Both the position numbers and the translations under genes were made by a program. 43,358 nucleotides of DNA, from contig JAJRUG010000070.1 in assembly GCA_024277915.1 (NCBI GenBank), positions 1-43,358 of the forward strand, given 5' to 3'. The notes under the pieces are model-generated. The model was not told the DNA's origin, ran no database searches, and worked only from the letters and a program-made list of their open reading frames with translations. The DNA is from Gammaproteobacteria bacterium. Its GTDB lineage: Bacteria > Pseudomonadota > Gammaproteobacteria > Steroidobacterales > GCA-2729495. This document shows, one piece after another, positions 1-7,971 of the stretch (positions are counted from its first letter, which is position 1; every line of letters starts with the position of its first letter).

Positions 1-141
1 CAAAGGAGAGTCGATGCGTAAAATTATGAGCGAACTGGCTCATTCCGATCACTCACAGTGATACCATCGGACCCGTCGCGTTAGGAATATTGGGTGATCG
101 AATAAAACCAGTACCGGTGATCGGAATCACCAGAATACGCA
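1..141. mobile_element. probable end of an IS21-type insertion sequence (remnant)
   Basis: The motif GTGATCGGAAT occurs at 117-127 (plus strand) and as GTGATCGGAATG at 41-52 (minus strand); a one-base-deleted version, GTGATCGAAT, lies at 94-103. Repeated copies of a short motif near the element end are typical of IS21-family multiple terminal repeats. A short reading frame at 2-61 (ending ...SELAHSDHSQ) could be the C-terminal tail of a protein that starts outside the window, perhaps a transposition helper, or a 15-codon ORF from ATG 14 behind the sequence AAGGAGAG. Seen: the repeats. Inferred: the IS family. The element boundary near 141 is a guess. Confidence 0.35.
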
Positions 142-247
142 TTTGGTGCGACTGATCCCATCAAGGTAGTTCCGAGCCTCATTAGCTGGGTAAAGCGTGC
201 GTGACGGATTAGAATCTTCGATTTATGCGCTGAGCAGTAACACATAA

Positions 248-601
248 TCACAGGACGTTTTGTGCCAACTCCAACTTGTCAGTCAGTTCTTTGACTTCGC
301 CAAGGCTCGAGATGCTTACAGATCCATCGGGGAAGTTCGCTCGTAACTCAAGGTTCCCTCCCATTGCTTCGATATAACGCCGCAATGTAGATATATATAG
401 ATCAGTGCGTCGCTCAAGTTTGGAAACTGAGCCCTGTTTGATCTCTAGTTCCTCAGCAATCTGTTCTTGTGACAGCCGCATGGCACGACGAAGCTCGTAC
501 ATTGGCATCTCCGCTAGCAGATCATTTGTCCTTTCGGAAACATTAGCGCACCGTTCCGGAGACATATTGTCACGAAGATCCTTAAACTTTTTAGCCATCA
601 T
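248..601 (-). CDS. HigA-like XRE-family antitoxin
   Basis: This 117-residue protein is the likely antitoxin of the upstream toxin and probably the DNA-binding autorepressor of the operon. A helix-turn-helix of XRE type spans about residues 37-75 (LSQEQIAEELEIKQGSVSKL), close to the pattern of antitoxins paired with Gp49/HigB-type toxins. The gene starts inside the toxin stop codon in an ATGA overlap, so the two are translationally coupled in toxin-first order, as in higBA. AAGGAG stands 4 bases before ATG 601 and 7 bases before the adjacent in-frame ATG 598, so the second Met may be the true start. Confident as an antitoxin; the exact subfamily is an inference. Confidence 0.85.
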   Translation of the reverse strand: MMAKKFKDLRDNMSPERCANVSERTNDLLAEMPMYELRRAMRLSQEQIAEELEIKQGSVSKLERRTDLYISTLRRYIEAMGGNLELRANFPDGSVSISSLGEVKELTDKLELAQNVL

Positions 602-957
602 ATTTCTCCTTCTTGCTTGAGAATATCTAAGTGTTTGTCGTAAAGTCTATCGGCCACCGGTACATTTATCTCGTACCAGCGATTATCTCCTGTCTTACAC
701 CCGCCGAATAGCAGTATTGCCATCCGGCGGGGATCAAAGGCGTATAGGACTCGATACGGATCGCCTTGGTGTTGAATACGAAGTTCACGCATATGTGAGT
801 GCTTCGAACCCTTAATTCCCGAACTGTGTGGATACCGCAACCGAGCACCTCTTTCTTCGAGGAGTCCAACGTAAACGGCAACTGAATCTTGCTCATCCTC
901 AGAAAGACTATTCCACCAGTCCTCAAATTCATCCGTGTATTCAACCTCACAACTCAC
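598..957 (-). CDS. RelE/HigB (phage Gp49-like) toxin
   Basis: A 119-residue protein of the RelE/ParE superfamily, Gp49/HigB branch, whose members are usually ribosome-dependent mRNA endonucleases. Seen: the N-terminal stretch EYTDEFEDWWNSL followed by the core strands RELRIQHQGDPYRVLYAFDP and AILLFGGCKTGDNRWYE, in the usual order and length. The gene begins with GTG 957; an in-frame TAG lies two codons upstream and no clear Shine-Dalgarno is visible, so toxin translation may be weak while antitoxin translation has a strong site. It is followed by the XRE antitoxin with an ATGA overlap. The promoter at 1064-1092 and an operator-like palindrome lie about 90 bases upstream. Confidence 0.85.
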   Translation of the reverse strand: MSCEVEYTDEFEDWWNSLSEDEQDSVAVYVGLLEERGARLRYPHSSGIKGSKHSHMRELRIQHQGDPYRVLYAFDPRRMAILLFGGCKTGDNRWYEINVPVADRLYDKHLDILKQEGEI

Positions 958-1047
958 CAGCTATTGACTCAGCCGATCATCCAAGCACACATATTAGTGT
1001 GCGGTCGCATTCCCCATGCAGCGATGCTTTGCTCTGCGTAGTGGATA

Positions 1048-1069
1048 TATATTCCATGTAAGGAATATA
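1048..1069. promoter_or_regulatory. operator-like palindrome of the toxin-antitoxin operon
   Basis: A perfect 8-base inverted repeat (TATATTCC, 6-base spacer ATGTAA, GGAATATA) overlaps the -10 hexamer and the predicted start of the toxin-antitoxin promoter. This is where an XRE-type antitoxin would bind to repress its own operon. A further half-site-like AGGAATA lies at 1077-1083. Function is inferred from position. Confidence 0.6.
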
Positions 1070-1092
1070 GCCTGAAAGGAATAGTGAGTCAA
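1064..1092 (-). promoter_or_regulatory. sigma-70 promoter of the toxin-antitoxin operon
   Basis: Reading the minus strand, TTGACT (1092-1087) and TATATT (1069-1064) are separated by exactly 17 bases, a near-consensus housekeeping promoter. Transcription would start near 1057, giving a leader of about 100 bases before toxin GTG 957. Confidence 0.65.
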
Positions 1093-1456
1093 CACCAAAA
1101 TGTGACGTAAGTCACTGTTTTTGGATTCCCGGACTTGATTCTTGATCTCTCCTTGGTGAATGATACTCACGCGCCATGGTTCGGATCATGCACTGTGTGA
1201 GAATCGTGTGGCATGGGCTCCGGAGTCATGATCCCATGACAAGGCATTCTTTATCTATGGCTTTGCAAAAAATGAACGAGCCAATATCAGTGAGTTAATC
1301 GAGGTAGAGAATACCGAGCACTTCCTGTGCAAGCGTTCCGTTCATCACTACAGTTGCAGCTTGTACCCCAGCTGAATCCGCGCCCGGAACGAGTACCGGC
1401 ACAAAGCATTTCATGGTATCTCCACGAAGCCAATCCTGTATTCAAAATAGCTGCAT
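1093..1456. other. gene-poor stretch with a CRP-like site and a toxin relic
   Basis: No intact gene is visible between the toxin-antitoxin promoter and the MBL-fold gene. Two things are recognisable. A CRP/Vfr-like half-palindrome TGTGA-N6-TCACT lies at 1101-1116, centred about 51 bases upstream of the predicted toxin-antitoxin start; that is not a standard activation position, so its role is doubtful. A decayed toxin fragment lies at 1238-1312 (listed separately). Confidence 0.4.
1238..1312 (+). pseudogene. relic of a RelE/ParE-type (COG4737-like) toxin
   Basis: Codons from 1238 read DKAFFIYGFAKNERANIS followed directly by ELIEVEN. The first part matches the conserved C-terminal core of the RelE/ParE toxin family described as COG4737/PF06296, and the second resembles the end of the same proteins; the 25-30 residues normally between them are missing. 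In this frame a stop lies three codons upstream (1229-1231) and no start is available, so only an internally deleted 3' piece remains. The identification rests on recall of the family motif. The frame runs on without homology to a stop near 1372. Confidence 0.6.
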
Positions 1457-2272
1457 TCACGGAGTGGTCAACGTTGCGAGCGATGAACGGACCATATGCC
1501 GCAGGCCTACATTTCCCGTGGTCAGCCAAAGCGTACCTGTCTGCTCCTTGAAAGGCAGGGCGTGCATGATCTGCCGTTCCGAAAGTCCCTGGTCGTGTAA
1601 TCGGGTCACCAGGCCCAGGAAGTCTTCGAGAAACTGCAGTTTTGCCTTGAGCCTGGTTTTGCCCCCGGTTTTTTGCGGGCGGTGGGCGCAAAGGAGCATG
1701 TCGAAATCGAGCCTGAGTACGCGCCGCAATGATTTGATCTGGTCGGCAATGCGTTCATCACTGCGGAAAAACTTGATGCGGTCCGCGATATACAGATCAC
1801 CGGAAAAGAGCACGCCGCGTTCAGTGTCGATGTATACGGTCAGGTCCTTGCTGTGTCCCGGTGCATGCACTGGTGCTACCGTCGCACCGGGAGCTTCAAC
1901 TTTCTCCGGAAGCGGTTCGACAATCACGGGCTCCGCCGGACCCCAGACCAGACACTGATAGGGCAGAACCCGGAAACCGTTGCGCAGTTTTTCCGCTGCG
2001 ACCGGATGTCCGAAGACCGGTGCACCGGTGGCGCGCCTGAGCGCCGCTGCGTTGCCGCTATGGTCTTCGTGGTGATGTGTGAGCAGGATAGCCCGGACCG
2101 GCGCAGATGATGCGAATTCGACAGCTTCCTTCTGCATATGGCGCTGGCCGCTATCGATAATCAGTTGGCCGACCCGGTAGAAATAGACCGTCATGAGCGG
2201 CTTGCCTACCGGCGACCAGCCAAGCTCCAGACCCTCAATGTCTCCAAAACGGTGGAGTCGAACAACCCGCAA
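1457..2272 (-). CDS. metallo-beta-lactamase-fold hydrolase
   Basis: A 271-residue cytoplasmic metallohydrolase of the MBL superfamily. Seen: the zinc-binding signature H66-x-H68-x-D70-H71 (THHHEDH), H140 in HAPGHSKD, D159 in FSGDLY and H197 in LLCAHRPQ, so the dinuclear site is complete. The C-terminal third (RLHDQGLSERQI) resembles the helical tail of hydrolases related to glyoxalase II and RNase-Z-like proteins. The substrate cannot be told from sequence. The start is TTG 2272, supported by AGGAG seven bases upstream; the coding frame is good from there. It stands alone, between the accessory left end and the polysaccharide region. Confidence 0.85.
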   Translation of the reverse strand: MRVVRLHRFGDIEGLELGWSPVGKPLMTVYFYRVGQLIIDSGQRHMQKEAVEFASSAPVRAILLTHHHEDHSGNAAALRRATGAPVFGHPVAAEKLRNGFRVLPYQCLVWGPAEPVIVEPLPEKVEAPGATVAPVHAPGHSKDLTVYIDTERGVLFSGDLYIADRIKFFRSDERIADQIKSLRRVLRLDFDMLLCAHRPQKTGGKTRLKAKLQFLEDFLGLVTRLHDQGLSERQIMHALPFKEQTGTLWLTTGNVGLRHMVRSSLATLTTP

Positions 2273-2592
2273 TTCTCTACTCCTGATCCGATACCCGACC
2301 CTGAATTATATTGAAATTCATGGAGGTGTCTCGTTGAATCGTATCCGGGGGCGATTCCCGGCCGGACCTTGCATTCGGGAGGCAGCAATCTGTCATTACG
2401 TTGGAAATTCATCGCTTTTGTCAAGATTGCGTACCTGTATTCTGGTCTTGTGGCTGCCATAAAACAATGGCTTAGAGGGTTTGCCTCTAAGCCTTTTTTA
2501 TTTAGCATCTCTAACGGCGTAACATTGGAAAGAATGATGCACCCGGGTTAGACCAGGGGCTGAATTCCAGTCAATTATCAAGGTTGCCCGTT
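2273..2592. other. intergenic stretch with an orphan terminator
   Basis: No convincing protein gene is visible. The stretch carries the 5' region of the MBL gene (minus strand) and a strong plus-strand intrinsic terminator at 2469-2503 that follows no plus-strand gene. A TATATT at 2307-2312 could be a -10 element, but its -35 region is poor. An sRNA or a leader RNA of the downstream glycosyltransferase is possible. Confidence 0.4.
2469..2503 (+). terminator. strong Rho-independent terminator without an upstream gene
   Basis: A perfect 10-base-pair stem (GGCTTAGAGG / CCTCTAAGCC) with a 5-base loop GTTTG is followed by TTTTTTATTT. On the opposite strand the stem is followed by ATTGTTTT, a much weaker tract, so the plus direction is favoured. 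It lies about 90 bases before the glycosyltransferase start. Confidence 0.85.
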
Positions 2593-3768
2593 GTGCGAAT
2601 TATCACATTTTCCAGTTTGTATCCGAACAACATCGATCCCAGTCATGGAATATTCGTTGAGCGGCGACTTCGTGAGTTGGTTGGCAATACTGACATTCGT
2701 TCAACAGTGATATCGCCGGTGCCCTGGTTTCCGTTTCGGGCCGGGGTGTTCGGCGATTATGCGGCTATGGCCGCAATCTCCCGGCATGATCGCCGGTTCG
2801 AAATTGATGTGATACACCCGCGCTTTCCACTGATTCCGAAGTTGGGAATGAGTATGGCGCCAATGCTGATGGCGAGTGCCTGCAGACGACCGGTTGCCCG
2901 CTATGTGAAGGAACTGGATGTGGCGCTGATTGACGCACACTATTTCTACCCTGACGGGGTTGCCGCAGCTCGTATCGCCCAAACGCTAAAATTACCCTAT
3001 TGCATTACCGCCCGCGGTTCAGACATTAATCTCATTGCCGGTTTTGAGTCTCCAAGAAAACAGATGCTCCAGGCGGCAGAAGGCGCCGCCGCATTGATTG
3101 CGGTTAGCGAGGCACTCGCGTGCACCATGCGTGATCTCGGTATGCCTCCTGAAAAAATTCACGTTCTGAGGAATGGTGTGGATCTTGATTTCTTCTCGCC
3201 CCAGAGCAGCCAATCAGAAAAACCCGTGGTGCCTGGTGGGCCGGTTTTTCTGTCCGTAGGTGCACTCAAATCCGCAAAAGGTCACGACATCGCAATCAGG
3301 TTCATTCAGCAGTTACCGGATGCACGCCTGGCTGTGATCGGCAGGGGAACCGAGCAGGGGAGGCTGGAACAACTGGCCGGCCAACTGGGTGTCGGGGATC
3401 GCGTTGAATTTACCGGAACGCTGGCGCCAGAGGCTCTGAGAAAGTGGTACAGATCAGCCGATGCACTGATTCTGATGTCAGAACGCGAGGGGATGCCCAA
3501 TGTGATTCTCGAAAGTCTGGCCTGTGGTACACCGGTTCTGGCAACAGCGGTCGGAGGTGTTCCGGAGCTGGTTACGGATCCCTGTTGCGGTGGATTGGTG
3601 CCTGACCGAAGCGCCGATGCTCTTGCTACAGCATGGCAGCTGTTGATTCAGCGGGGAATTGACCCGGAGCAGATTCGCCAATCGGCCATGCGTTTTTCAT
3701 GGCAAGATACCACCGAAAAACTGCACCGGCTGATGACTAACATAGTGGCCTCACGCAGTTCTGGATGA
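2593..3768 (+). CDS. glycosyltransferase family 4 (GT-B), polysaccharide assembly
   Basis: A cytoplasmic or peripheral GT-B transferase that would add a sugar from a nucleotide donor to a growing lipid-linked repeat unit. The N-terminus (ITFSSLYPN followed by HGIFVERRLREL) is typical of the family 4 enzymes found in XrtA exopolysaccharide loci. Further motifs are SLNG-equivalent LRNGVDLDFF and the C-terminal donor-site block EGMPNVILESLACGTPVLAT. I prefer GTG 2593 because AAGG lies 9 bases upstream; the longer frame from TTG 2584 abuts that site directly. It is transcribed alone and convergently with the decarboxylase, only 13 bases away. Donor and acceptor are unknown. Confidence 0.85.
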   Translation: MRIITFSSLYPNNIDPSHGIFVERRLRELVGNTDIRSTVISPVPWFPFRAGVFGDYAAMAAISRHDRRFEIDVIHPRFPLIPKLGMSMAPMLMASACRRPVARYVKELDVALIDAHYFYPDGVAAARIAQTLKLPYCITARGSDINLIAGFESPRKQMLQAAEGAAALIAVSEALACTMRDLGMPPEKIHVLRNGVDLDFFSPQSSQSEKPVVPGGPVFLSVGALKSAKGHDIAIRFIQQLPDARLAVIGRGTEQGRLEQLAGQLGVGDRVEFTGTLAPEALRKWYRSADALILMSEREGMPNVILESLACGTPVLATAVGGVPELVTDPCCGGLVPDRSADALATAWQLLIQRGIDPEQIRQSAMRFSWQDTTEKLHRLMTNIVASRSSG

Positions 3769-3781
3769 AATAACATGTATA

Positions 3782-5017
3782 TCAGCGCAGATATTCGTTT
3801 GGCGGTGGATGGCTCAGGAAGTTGTGCGGGCTGGCCGAGTAGCCGTAAGCGCCAGACTGAAACACCGCGACAAAATCACCAATTTGCGCCTTGGCAAGAG
3901 TCATCCGGTCTGCCAGCAGGTCAAGCGGAGTACACAGGGGGCCCACGACCGAAGCGGTTTCGAGGTCGCTGGAGCCAATCCGGTTGGCGATGATTACCGG
4001 GTAGTTCTTGCGGATCACCTGGCCAAAGTTACCGGAGGCTGCCAGATGATGGTGCAAGCCGCCATTTGTCACCAGATAGACCTGCCCGCGTGATACCTTG
4101 CGGTCTACGATAGTGCAGATGTAGACACCCGCTTCTCCCACGAAATACCGGCCAAGTTCCATGACGATTTCAGTGCCCGGCAGGCGTTCTTTTGTCAGCT
4201 CCAGCAGACCAGAGAGGTTTGCCGCGATGGGGGAGAGATCCAGTGGCTGATCACCAGGGAAATAGGGGATGCCCAGGCCGCCGCCGATATTGATTGTCTG
4301 CGGGGGAACCGGGGCGTCGGCAGCCAGTCTGAAAGCAAGCTCCAGAGCCTGTGACTGCGATTCACAGATGGCTTCCGGACGCAGATTTTGTGAACCGCTG
4401 AAAATGTGAAAACCGATAAAATCGACTGGTAATGTTTTCATTAATCCGAGAACAGCTGGCACCTGCTCCGCATCAATGCCGAATGGCTTGGATCCGCCGG
4501 ACATTTTCATTCCGGAGCTCTTCAGCTCGAAGTCCGGATTGACCCGGATTGCTACTCTTGGGCGTGATCCAGTGGCTTGGGCAATCGTGACGATTCGGTC
4601 AAGTTCCGTTTCAGACTCGACGTTCAGCGTTACGCCGGCGGCCACTGCCATTTCGAGTTCTGCTATCGACTTGCCTGGCCCGGCGAAGCTGATATCTGCG
4701 GGCTTGCAGGAGGTCGACAAGGCAATTTCAAGCTCTCCAGCCGAGGCGACATCAAGACCATCAATGTGGTGGCTCATCAGGTCTACCACTTCAGGCATGG
4801 GGTTCGCCTTGATGGCGTAGTGCAGGCTGATTGCCTTGGGCAGGGCATCTCTGAGTTGCCGGATTCGTTTTTTGATCAACTCGCTGTCATACACGTAAAA
4901 AGGCGAGGGGCCAAGTTCAGCGGCAAGCTCGGTAATGCTATTGCCGCCGATACACAGACAACCATCCCGTACCTCGAAATCCTCGATCGTAGTATGCACA
5001 GAGAGAGCGGAAGACAT
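3782..5017 (-). CDS. PLP-dependent decarboxylase, exosortase A system-associated
   Basis: A 411-residue fold-III, alanine-racemase/LysA-type decarboxylase resembling the subfamily described as TIGR03099. Seen: K70 in HYAIKANP is the PLP lysine; GGGLGIP is the phosphate-binding glycine loop; VGPLCTPLD carries the cysteine of the second half-site expected in the obligate dimer; and the C-terminus FQSGAYGYSASPHNFLSHP is typical of the group. It would decarboxylate an amino acid at the alpha carbon, giving an amine that the partner ligase/ACP system may use (inference). The start overlaps the stop of the acyl-CoA ligase (TAATG), so the two form a coupled operon. Confidence 0.93.
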   Translation of the reverse strand: MSSALSVHTTIEDFEVRDGCLCIGGNSITELAAELGPSPFYVYDSELIKKRIRQLRDALPKAISLHYAIKANPMPEVVDLMSHHIDGLDVASAGELEIALSTSCKPADISFAGPGKSIAELEMAVAAGVTLNVESETELDRIVTIAQATGSRPRVAIRVNPDFELKSSGMKMSGGSKPFGIDAEQVPAVLGLMKTLPVDFIGFHIFSGSQNLRPEAICESQSQALELAFRLAADAPVPPQTINIGGGLGIPYFPGDQPLDLSPIAANLSGLLELTKERLPGTEIVMELGRYFVGEAGVYICTIVDRKVSRGQVYLVTNGGLHHHLAASGNFGQVIRKNYPVIIANRIGSSDLETASVVGPLCTPLDLLADRMTLAKAQIGDFVAVFQSGAYGYSASPHNFLSHPPPNEYLR

Positions 5018-6606
5018 TATGTTGTTTGCTCCCGAGAATCATCATCGAGTGCTGCTGTTATGGCTTTCCGGTCCAGCTTGCCGTTAGCATTTCGTGGCAA
5101 CGTATCTTGCCAGTGAATGGCTTCCGGAATCATATAATTCGGAACCTGGGTGCGAATATGCGCCATCAATGCTTCAGTCGGCGCTGCTCTGTCAATTTTT
5201 GGCTTGGCGACCAGCACAATGACCTGACCAAGCTGTTCGTGGGGGATGCCAAGGGCCACCACTTCAGAAACCAGGCCGCTATCGTAAACTACTTCCTCGA
5301 TTTCGGCGGGGCTGACCCGGTAACCAGAAGTTTTAATCATATCGTCCAGGCGACCGACGAAGTACAAGAACCCCTCGGCGTCCATTTTTACCCTGTCTCC
5401 GGACCAGACTGCGATTTCCGGGTTTGTCAGGCCTGGCAACTGGCCGGGTGCCGGCCGGAATCTGACGGCCGTTCGTTCCGGGTCGTTCCAATAGCCAAGC
5501 GAGACCAATGGCCCGCGGTGTACCAGTTCACCGACCTGGCCCGGGCCACAGATAGAGCCGTCCTCAGCAACTACCATTACTTCGGCGTTGGGGATTGCCT
5601 TGCCCATCGAGTCCGGCCGGCGGTCTGCCTCAGCGGGTGGCAAGTAGGTAGAGCGAAATGCCTCGGTAAGTCCATACATAAGATAAGGCTTTGCTTTCGG
5701 GAAAATCCTGCATAGTTGAGCCAGGGTTTCCCTGGGCATTTTACCCCCGGTATTGGCGAAGTACCGGACACTATCGGTACTGCTCTCCGGCCATTTCTGA
5801 TCGGCAAGTTGCATCCACAACGGCGGAACACCGGTAATGCCGGTAACCTGCTCTTGTTCGACAATCCGGACGATGTCTCTTGCCAGCAGATAATCATGGA
5901 GAACGATGCATGAGCCTGCCCAAAAGCCGGTTGTTAGCTGGCTGAGGCCGGCATCGAAGCTTAGCGGGAGAACCGCCAGAATTCTGTCTTCAGGTGAGTT
6001 TTCCAGATAGTGCGCCACGCTCTGTGCCCCAATGGTCATGTTAGCGTGGGACAGCACAACACCTTTCGGCAGCCCGGTGCTACCGGAGGTGTACATGATC
6101 GCTGCTATGTCGGAGCAGATGACTCGTGGCAAGCTTGCGCCTTTGCCGGATTGGCAAACCGGGTGCCAGCCAAGTACCTCCGGTCCGGACTCGGGCGATG
6201 GAGGATCATTGTTGTCAATGATGATGATCTTGTCCAGACTTGAGCACTGCCCCGTTACTGGGGCCAGTTCGTTCAGCTTCGCCTGGGTAGTGACAAGAAC
6301 CCGTACATCGCAATTGTTCAATATGTAGGCGACCTGAGCCGGCTTGAACAGCGTATTGATCGGAACAAACACAGCACCAGCCAGTCCGGCGCCGAACATG
6401 GCAATCACGGCTTCCGGCTGTTTCCCGGTCAATACGGCAATGCGGTCATTGCGTTTGATCCCAAGGCTCGCCAAACCTGCTGCAAAAGCCTTGGTGGCTC
6501 CGTAAAGGTCAGCATAGCTGGTAGATTCGGACTTGTGGCAAATTGCCATGGAGTCGGGGCTACGGTCGGCTGAATGCTGAATCAGGTCTGCTAGTGTCTC
6601 AATCAT
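5017..6606 (-). CDS. acyl-CoA ligase (AMP-forming), exosortase A system-associated
   Basis: A 529-residue ANL-superfamily adenylating enzyme. Seen: the P-loop-like motif MYTSGSTGLPKG at 171-182, YGLTEAF, the hinge region GRLDDMIKTSGYRVSPAEIE and the C-terminal catalytic lysine in NANGKLDRKAI. Length and the strong conservation of the C-terminus fit the exosortase-A-associated subfamily described as TIGR03098, close to amino-acid adenylation domains of peptide synthetases. It would activate a carboxylate for transfer to CoA or to the acyl carrier protein encoded at 16554. First gene of a two-gene operon with the PLP decarboxylase; its start faces the divergent glycosyltransferase across a region of about 190 bases. 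Confidence 0.93.
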   Translation of the reverse strand: MIETLADLIQHSADRSPDSMAICHKSESTSYADLYGATKAFAAGLASLGIKRNDRIAVLTGKQPEAVIAMFGAGLAGAVFVPINTLFKPAQVAYILNNCDVRVLVTTQAKLNELAPVTGQCSSLDKIIIIDNNDPPSPESGPEVLGWHPVCQSGKGASLPRVICSDIAAIMYTSGSTGLPKGVVLSHANMTIGAQSVAHYLENSPEDRILAVLPLSFDAGLSQLTTGFWAGSCIVLHDYLLARDIVRIVEQEQVTGITGVPPLWMQLADQKWPESSTDSVRYFANTGGKMPRETLAQLCRIFPKAKPYLMYGLTEAFRSTYLPPAEADRRPDSMGKAIPNAEVMVVAEDGSICGPGQVGELVHRGPLVSLGYWNDPERTAVRFRPAPGQLPGLTNPEIAVWSGDRVKMDAEGFLYFVGRLDDMIKTSGYRVSPAEIEEVVYDSGLVSEVVALGIPHEQLGQVIVLVAKPKIDRAAPTEALMAHIRTQVPNYMIPEAIHWQDTLPRNANGKLDRKAITAALDDDSREQTT

Positions 6607-6732
6607 GGGTTTTGGGGAACCCCTGGTTCCTGATAATTGCTCGAATTCCCGGATTATAGGGTGGTCGGGCGGTTGCGAATACCAAATGCGTCTGAAAACT
6701 GGTAGTCATTATGCAGCGTGATACCGTATCTT

Positions 6733-6738
6733 TATAAT
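6733..6738 (+). promoter_or_regulatory. -10 element upstream of the TIGR03088 glycosyltransferase
   Basis: TATAAT at 6733-6738 is a perfect -10 hexamer. The best -35, TATGCA at 6710-6715 with a 17-base spacer, matches only three of six positions. The predicted transcript would start about 60 bases before the coding region. Confidence 0.4.
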
Positions 6739-6800
6739 CGATCTGAGTAATATGTGCCTGTTTTTCGGAAAAGCTGCCCACCTTGAATAATCAAAAAAAG

Positions 6801-7937
6801 ATGCCCCTTATTGCCCACGTCATCTTCCGCCTGGATGTAGGCGGCTTGGAAAATGGTCTCATCAATCTGATCAACGGGCTGCCTTCCGATGGCTTCCGGC
6901 ATGCGATTATCTGCATCGATGATTTTACGGATTTCAGGTTTCGGCTGGTACGGGACGATATAGAAATAGTTGCAATACACAAAAAGCCTGGTACGGATTT
7001 ATCAGCGTTGTGGCGGCTGTTCAGAGTATTCCGGAGGCTTGCACCGGATATCGTGCATACGCGGAATATAGCCGCCCTGGATGCGTTGTTGCCGGCATTA
7101 CTCGCCGGAGTTCCGGTGCGTATTCACAGTGAACATGGCTGGGACATCAACGACCTTGATGCCAGAAACAAAAAGCTTCGGCTGCTGCGCAAGCTTCATT
7201 CGCCGCTGGTGCATCAATATGTCGCACTGTCCGGAGATCTTGCCGGTTACTTGCGTCACTCAGTCGGAATTGCCGGGTCGCGAATTTTGCAAATTTGCAA
7301 CGGAGTTGATACTGAACGATTTCAGCCCCATTCAGAAAGACAATCGATACGGGAGAGTTTCGACCGGGATTTCAGGCCGGATTCAATTCTGATCGGGACG
7401 GTGGGCAGGCTCGAGCCCGTCAAGGACCAACTGCTTCTGGCTAATGCATTTATTCAGCTGGTCAAGCGCTCCCCGGATTTGAGAGAGCGGCTGCGACTGG
7501 TCATTATCGGAGACGGGGAGCTTAGAGTTGCAATTATTCAGGCATTGAAACATGAAGGGCTTACTCAACTCAGTTGGGTGCCCGGCGCGAGAAGTGATGT
7601 TCCTGCAGTCCTGCAAGCGCTCGACATATTTGTACAGCCTTCGCTTGCAGAGGGTATTTCCAATACGATACTGGAAGCGATGGCAAGTGGTTTGCCGGTC
7701 ATTGCGACTGATGTGGGTGGCAATTCAGAGCTGGTGCAGCACGATCTGAACGGTATGATCGTGCCCCGTGCTGATGTTGATGCGCTATCTTGCGCTATAG
7801 AAAAATACGCAAGGAATATCCCAATCGCAGCAGAACACGGTCGGGCGGGCAGGAGCCGCGCCGTGGACATGTTCAGTATTACAAGTATGCTGAGTGAGTA
7901 TCAGTCCCTTTACAGCAAGCTATTGGTATCCGCATAG
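6801..7937 (+). CDS. PEP-CTERM/XrtA system glycosyltransferase, TIGR03088 type
   Basis: A GT-B glycosyltransferase of the type described as TIGR03088 (sugar transferase associated with EpsH1/exosortase systems). Seen: the characteristic N-terminus HVIFRLDVGGLENGLINLIN, HTRNIAALDALLPA, SEHGWDINDLD, the CNGVDTERF motif and the donor site EGISNTILEAMASGLPVIAT. It would transfer a sugar during repeat-unit assembly at the inner face of the membrane. I place the start at ATG 6801; an in-frame TTG lies at 6783, and neither has a good ribosome-binding site. It heads a plus-strand block with the FkbM methyltransferase and the DegT aminotransferase. Confidence 0.9.
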   Translation: MPLIAHVIFRLDVGGLENGLINLINGLPSDGFRHAIICIDDFTDFRFRLVRDDIEIVAIHKKPGTDLSALWRLFRVFRRLAPDIVHTRNIAALDALLPALLAGVPVRIHSEHGWDINDLDARNKKLRLLRKLHSPLVHQYVALSGDLAGYLRHSVGIAGSRILQICNGVDTERFQPHSERQSIRESFDRDFRPDSILIGTVGRLEPVKDQLLLANAFIQLVKRSPDLRERLRLVIIGDGELRVAIIQALKHEGLTQLSWVPGARSDVPAVLQALDIFVQPSLAEGISNTILEAMASGLPVIATDVGGNSELVQHDLNGMIVPRADVDALSCAIEKYARNIPIAAEHGRAGRSRAVDMFSITSMLSEYQSLYSKLLVSA

Positions 7938-7971
7938 TATTCAGATTGATCAGTCATAGACAGGCAGGAAT

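Noticed and set aside
14-61. 15-codon ORF with AAGGAGAG upstream
   Set aside because: Too short to support as a gene; it may equally be the tail of a reading frame that begins outside the window.
1101-1116. CRP site controlling the toxin-antitoxin promoter
   Set aside because: The match is good, but the centre at about -51 is not a standard activating position; kept only as a note in the intergenic entry.
1413-1958. 181-residue plus-strand open frame
   Set aside because: It is a shadow of the MBL-fold gene; its composition is rich in serine and arginine without domain signature.
2369-2551. 60-residue plus-strand open frame across the orphan terminator
   Set aside because: Translation would run through a strong terminator stem, there is no ribosome-binding site, and no similarity is recognised.
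5026-5715. 229-residue plus-strand open frame inside the acyl-CoA ligase
   Set aside because: It is antisense to a strongly conserved ligase and has no family features.
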